Assembly (NCBI GenBank): GCA_036940085.1
Contig: JALLBK010000401.1
Span: 1-24,083, forward strand
Source of the DNA: Discostella pseudostelligera
Taxonomy: Eukaryota; Bacillariophyta; Thalassiosirophyceae; Thalassiosirales; Thalassiosiraceae
Reading direction: 5' to 3'
Length of the DNA stretch: 24,083 nucleotides
In this document: in pieces, positions 19,501 to 24,083 of the stretch
Layout: each line of letters starts with the position of its first letter
How positions within the stretch are numbered: position 1 is the first letter of the stretch
Made by a program: the position numbers and the translations under genes
Notes under the pieces: model-generated
Seen by the model: only the letters and a program-made list of their open reading frames with translations
Database searches by the model: none
Told to the model about the DNA's origin: nothing

Positions 19501-22500
19501 GAGGCGAAATCTCCATTAGATAGCAGCAACAAGGCCTTGGCATCCGACATATCGCCGGGAAAGGTATCAGACTCTAAGCCCGAAAAGAATCCCTTCAGCA
19601 TCAAAATCCAAAACACTCTTCGGCTGAACAGTAAACACGAGTCTAGCAATTGCTCTGAGTTTGATTCGAGCACACGTTCCAACACAGACATTCCAAATGC
19701 GCTAGACTCAAGAATAGTTCTCTTCGAAAATACTGATCGGTCCCCTGCTTGGTGCATATTTATGGATTGAGATCTTAAATGTTTCAGAAAAGGACGCGAT
19801 ACATCTTCGTCTGATAACAGCAAGTCTTGGCCTTCAATTATTAAAGGCGCAAAGACAGTGAGCAACATCCGCATCATGTCTTGGTTATCGAGAAATGTAA
19901 TTTGGTTATCGGGGGGTTGGTTGTCCTTCCAGCGGCCAAAGTGATCATGCATTGTCTTGACGCCAATGTTGAGACTTAGTCTCCAAGAAAATACCCTGAC
20001 CCACAAATCAACAACATCGCCGGCTGGATCGACTAGGACACCCTTGGGACGAAGGCGGGCTGCATCAGAGAGCTGTTCACATCGCTCTTCTAGTGAGATT
20101 GAGTCGGATAGCACAATCTTGCTAATCGATTGCGTCCATTGCTCTACATTCTGTTTTGCAGAATGAAGTTGGCCATATTCCGCTGGAAATGTTACCGCTA
20201 GGCGCAAATCATGTTCTTCCAGCAGCGCGGTAATTCTGCTGACCTCAACGCATTCCTTGTTTCTTGTTGTATTTGTAGCGGCATCAACGAGTGCCGCAAT
20301 GATAGAGCGATAATTCATCATCCATTCCGAGCCTCTTTTATGCTGATCTCGCACCCACAATCCAGTGGTAGGGCATACAACCAACTGGTCAGCGAAAGCA
20401 AAAGCCTGGATTTGTTCATCAACAAGTCGATCTTCCCTCAGACGATTACACAATTTAGCTCGACGATCTGATTTCAGCGCTAGAATATCTGATAGTCTCC
20501 GATCGAGAGCTTCAACTTGATTGAAGGGAAGTTTAGATTGGGCAGACATTGCCATCACTCGCTGTGCATCCTCATTCCAATCAATCAGCTCGTCGCGCAC
20601 ATTTAATTCCTCTTCAACAATTGAAAGGATGGGCAAGCGTGCAAGATCCGCCAACGCTTTCAATAATTCTTCCTTGTGACGCAGAAGTACATCACCGTCA
20701 CCACTCATGCTACCCTGCAGTCTCGTCGATACGTCCATTATGATGTGATTATATGAGTAGCAATTGGATGATAAGATGGTCATTAAATCTCTGGTATTGT
20801 TTTCAAGCATGGCCGATGGATTCGCGAATGCCCCATCTGAGGTGAGTATTGGCAGAGTTGGAAGCTGTGGCAGTGCCTGGTATCTCGTGATAACATTCTT
20901 CAACATAGAGGAATACAAACAAAGGTTAGCAAATAATACGCAGTTGATAGAGCAAACAGAGTGAGGCTGTATCACGTTCACGTTACCTGAACAAAGCTAG
21001 TCCGTTCGCGGACTGCATTAGCATGGCAAAGATCAAGCACCCAGCGTCGGACAGTGATGGCGTCGTTGATAACAGCACGAGTGAGAGGAGACGGCAAAAC
21101 CATTCCAGAATTGTAGTTCACCAGACTTCGCCCTAGAGGATTGATATTTCGCATCGAGAAATCTACTATTACTCCCGTCGAAGCAGAGGTGGCACGCATT
21201 GCTTCATCCTGTAGTCTTTGCAGTGTCAAGATACAGTCATCAACCTCGGTCGAACCGTCAGTATTCTTGCCTTGGATACATGATACGTTATTTGTCGCCC
21301 CCACGGGCTGTGTGCACGCCCCAATAGCTTTCAAGACTTCCACCTCAAAGTGTCGCGCACGATTTAGCTTGGAAACAAGCTTGGTAGTCCAATCCGTCAA
21401 ATTTATCAAGCCTAGATTGGTTCCCTTTCCTTCAGTAGATTGTGTATGACTTTCGACATCTTCGATTGTATAAAACTGGCCCGATGCTCCATTTATCATA
21501 TCTTCCGATTTGCTGATCCAATTTGTAACGGGTGTCCACAAGTTCGTGAGCAGTGTCGATAGACTGTGAACCAACGTTCGAATGATCCAAACTCGATCTA
21601 GCTTGTTTGGAATCGATGAATTATTGAGTAGTTGATGGACCAACGAATAAAGCGATTCATTCGAAAGTAATGCCCTCGTGAGCATGTTGTCAAATATACT
21701 ATCAAAATGTACTCTGCTCCTGGTCACATAATGGTTCGTCCTTATGGGAGAATCGCCTATGCGTCGTTTCTTCCTGCCCCGATGACCACCTCCTTGTCGA
21801 GTAGATTGGGAACTCGTAGATACTCTGCTTTCCGGATCAAATGATAACAGCCGATTGAGAAATCTCGATCCATTGACGAGGAAATGAAGGATGACTTCTC
21901 TCGACACTTTGGTTGTGACGTCTGATGCGGTAGATACTACAGTTTCCCGCATAAAGTCCGACTTCGATACTGCCGAGGTGGAATATTTCTTATTCAATGA
22001 TATTTTGCGCACGATATCTAAAACTGCCGATTCACAAATCATCCAATCACATGACGCCTTAATTTCTTTCATACAGTTGCATAAATGTTCGACATAATTT
22101 GAGTCTGCAAGCGGACCAGGATGATCATGCCCCGCCGCATCACTGCCATCGTCGTCATCTTCATCATCCTCATGGATAAGTGGAGATAGTCGTGTGGCGA
22201 GATATTGCTGCTTCTCTAGTAATTGGCTATACTCCACCAACTTTCTGTGTCTCATTGAACTAAAGAAACTCTCCTTATTTTCAACCTGAGATAAAGTTCC
22301 CAACTGTTTGGAGTCCTCCGGTAAGTCTGTGCTGAGAGGTAAACGACTCTCAATTGTCTCCTCGGTATCACAATTCCCCCCAGCGGCAAACCCACCCACA
22401 GATGATACCAACTTCTCATTCAAATAGATTAACGATAATGCCCGTCGTGTCCAAACCCGAACGCTCGGGCGCACCAGCTTGGGCTGCAGTGCCATTTCAT

Positions 22501-23018
22501 AGGTAACATCTTCGTCGTCGCCCAGAAAGATAACAGTACATGTTTTAGTTTCCGCGTTGAAGGAGAGAACCTTGGCATCGTACCAGTCAATTGCAGCTTC
22601 TTTTTCATCATCACTCTCATCGTCGTCATTGTTGTTGACGCCATCGGCATTATTGTCCTTCACCCCCGCCGTCAATGCAGCGGCATTGGTAGTCGCAGCA
22701 TTTGGAGTAGCATCTACCCCTCGTTCAAACATGACTACCATAGGTCTCCCAATCGACCTGAGATATTCCACCACAAAATGCAACGGTCCCTTCCCACTAC
22801 TCATTGTTTTATTTGATTGCATGAGCTCCTGAAATGTCTTCCCATTCACACCCACAAGCACATCCCTTGGTCGGATCATTGAGAAATTAGTGTTATTCGA
22901 AGTCGTTGGGGGTGCTACGCTGGTGACAATAATTTCTAAATTGGACGAGAGGCTGAGTGAGAGTCCGATGGAGGGTGTAGTGCATAATACTTCGTAGCGT
23001 CGTTCATTTTGTTGTTGC

Positions 23019-23051
<33 letters not shown>

Positions 23052-23089
23052 AATTGCTGCTGCTGATGATGATGATGATGATGATGATG

Positions 23090-23128
<39 letters not shown>

Positions 23129-23596
23129 AGGCTGCTGAGGCTGCAGTTGATGATTATGTTGTTGTCGCTGTTGCTGCTGCTGCTGCTGCTGCGGGTGTAA
23201 AATTTGAAGCGGATGTTGTACGTTGGCGTGTTGCGCAGATGAATTGGCTTGAAATTGAATATGCTGCTCTTGTTGCAGCTGCTGTTGCTGCTGCTGCAAT
23301 GCCGGCTGCTTCATGACCTCCTGGGTCAAACCATCACTGTCGGTGCTCGCAATATTGTTCTGCTGATCGACACTGCCATTTTTCACCACGGGAGAAGAGG
23401 GGGCAGTTTCAGTTGGGGAAGAAGTATCTGGCTCAGGATCCCAAAATATCTCCCACCATCGCCCCACGAGGTGGGTGGCCCATTTTTCAATATCTTCTTG
23501 GCAAGGCACGGGTGGCGAGGTGGACGCCGCCGACGACGACAAAGGTTGCTCCGGCTCTCCGGCTCCCTTTAGTTCGATGGTACTGTAATTCATCAT
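16562..23596 (-). CDS. Large nuclear protein: split Tudor-like, PDZ-like, TFIIS central and SPOC-like domains
   Basis: Four exons: 23596-20987, 20897-18879, 18799-16821 and 16745-16562. The introns are 89, 79 and 75 nt, GT-AG, with phases 0, 0 and 2; together they give 2263 residues. An in-frame TGA upstream supports the first ATG. Regions: VGRWWEIFWD (44-53); Gln/His-rich tract (about 99-196); PDZ-like domain (about 200-290, IRPRDVLVGVNG); acidic linker; DWYDAKVLSF to DDEDVTYEM (337-370), Tudor-like; RKKRR basic nuclear-localisation patch (about 605); long helical middle (900-1500), perhaps PLU-1-like; TFIIS central domain (about 1880-1990, VRDKSRVFLEQCLWKGLE...LRFNLQDPKNPMLCAQVLAGEMS); SPOC-like domain (about 2109-2250, ending FLVTPKFLR...YAVVLHK). 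TFIIS-M plus SPOC is the core of the Bye1/PHF3/DIDO family, which binds RNA polymerase II. No PHD finger is seen. Role in transcription elongation is inferred. Confidence 0.82.
23009..23192 (-). repeat. Coding CAG/CAA and CAT repeats (polyQ/polyH)
   Basis: A compound trinucleotide tract inside exon 1 of the TFIIS/SPOC gene encodes residues about 135-196. It has Gln runs of up to about 14 and one run of 8 His (CAT/CAC repeats). A smaller Gln cluster lies at 23261-23306 (residues about 97-112). CAA and CAG codons are mixed in one part and nearly pure CAG in another. Length is likely to vary between alleles. Confidence 0.9.
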
Positions 23597-24083
23597 TGAT
23601 CTGCTTCCACCTTTGTCTATCGTTGATATGTCATTTCATTGCCGCAGCTGAAGTTCCATAGCCGTCGTGTTGGATACTCCTAGCTGATGATAGGAGGGGC
23701 GGCTGTGGGCTCTGGGCTGGCGGACGGAGCCGGAAGCCGGACGATGGCCGGAAAAAATAATGGCGGACGCTGTATCTAGATATTTTTGGCGGGGGAAATC
23801 CGCATGCATGCCCACCGCCCCGACAGATCCCAACCGAGACAGGACGTTGGGAATGATGTCAGCCCATCCGATATTGTACCAGACAGACGTAGATAGGCTC
23901 GATTCCATTCCAACATTCCAATTGTAGCATCATGCGTTTTTAGTTTAAGTGTTCAGGAACCTCCTCGGTTTGGGAATGGATCACACACAGCAGAGGAGGA
24001 TGCTGTGCTCAGCATCATGCATATGAGGATGCTGGGGAGCAGCAAAAAAATAACAAAATAACCAGTCAGCAGGAGAACCACCA
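23597..24083. promoter_or_regulatory. Upstream region of the TFIIS/SPOC gene
   Basis: 487 bp to the window edge. TTTTTGGCGGGGGAAA (23783-23798) is another GGCGGG element, next to GGCGGAC/GCCGGA repeats (23715-23770). The last 90 bp hold two GAGGATGCTG copies and AT-rich sequence. No gene start is supported before the edge. Confidence 0.4.

Noticed and set aside
18870..20981. Independent gene starting MNVIQPHSV
   Set aside because: The first 28 codons are intron sequence. The upstream exon ends CAG|GTAACG and this frame resumes at AAG|AATGTT in the same phase, so it is exon 2 of the large gene.
23636..23908. 90-residue minus-strand frame upstream of the large gene
   Set aside because: It spans a promoter with GGCGGG elements, is low in information, and an in-frame stop separates it from the large gene.
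1..24083. tRNA, rRNA or transposon genes
   Set aside because: I looked for T-loop GTTCRA motifs, transposase or reverse transcriptase motifs and terminal repeats on both strands and saw none; a dedicated covariance search was not possible.

Overview
The window is nuclear DNA of a microbial eukaryote with a compact, intron-poor genome. Introns are short (75-122 nt) and GT-AG. Proteins carry long Ser-, Gln-, Asn- and His-rich insertions, the alkaline phosphatase is PhoA-type and secreted, and promoters carry TTTGGCGGGAAA-like elements. This best fits a stramenopile, probably a centric (Thalassiosira-like) diatom. That assignment is inference; no marker gene is present.

Layout, left to right: (1) 3' end of an acidic hypothetical gene (+); (2) THUMP-domain RNA methyltransferase (-); (3) PAP2-type sphingolipid-synthase-like membrane protein (+); (4) TVP38/TMEM64 (VTT) membrane protein (-), interrupted at an ambiguous base N where conserved residues are missing; (5) ACC-synthase-like PLP aminotransferase (+); (6) a decayed fragment of an alkaline phosphatase gene (+) in the convergent gap; (7) PIG-X/PBN1-like GPI mannosyltransferase subunit (-); (8) a nine-exon secreted alkaline phosphatase (+), 709 aa; (9) ABHD11/YbfF-type hydrolase in two exons (+), 418 aa; (10) a four-exon, about 2263-aa nuclear protein (-) with polyQ, PDZ-like, Tudor-like, TFIIS-central and SPOC-like regions. 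Three long reading frames that look like separate genes are exons of this last gene, and a fourth small exon completes its SPOC-like domain.

Genes mostly alternate in strand, with tight convergent 3' ends (53, 61 and 124 bp) and divergent promoters of 500-800 bp. Every divergent or upstream region holds one or more GGCGGGA/GGCGCG elements resembling E2F sites. The most striking are a 21-bp tandem array upstream of the ABHD11-like gene and a five-copy cluster between the PIG-X-like and phosphatase genes.

The genes do not form a single pathway. Several concern membranes or the secretory route (PAP2 protein, VTT protein, PIG-X-like protein, secreted phosphatase). No tRNA, rRNA, transposon or CRISPR array was recognised. 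Part 2 highlights the phosphatase remnant, the chromatin-protein architecture, the promoter arrays and the gap inside the VTT gene.
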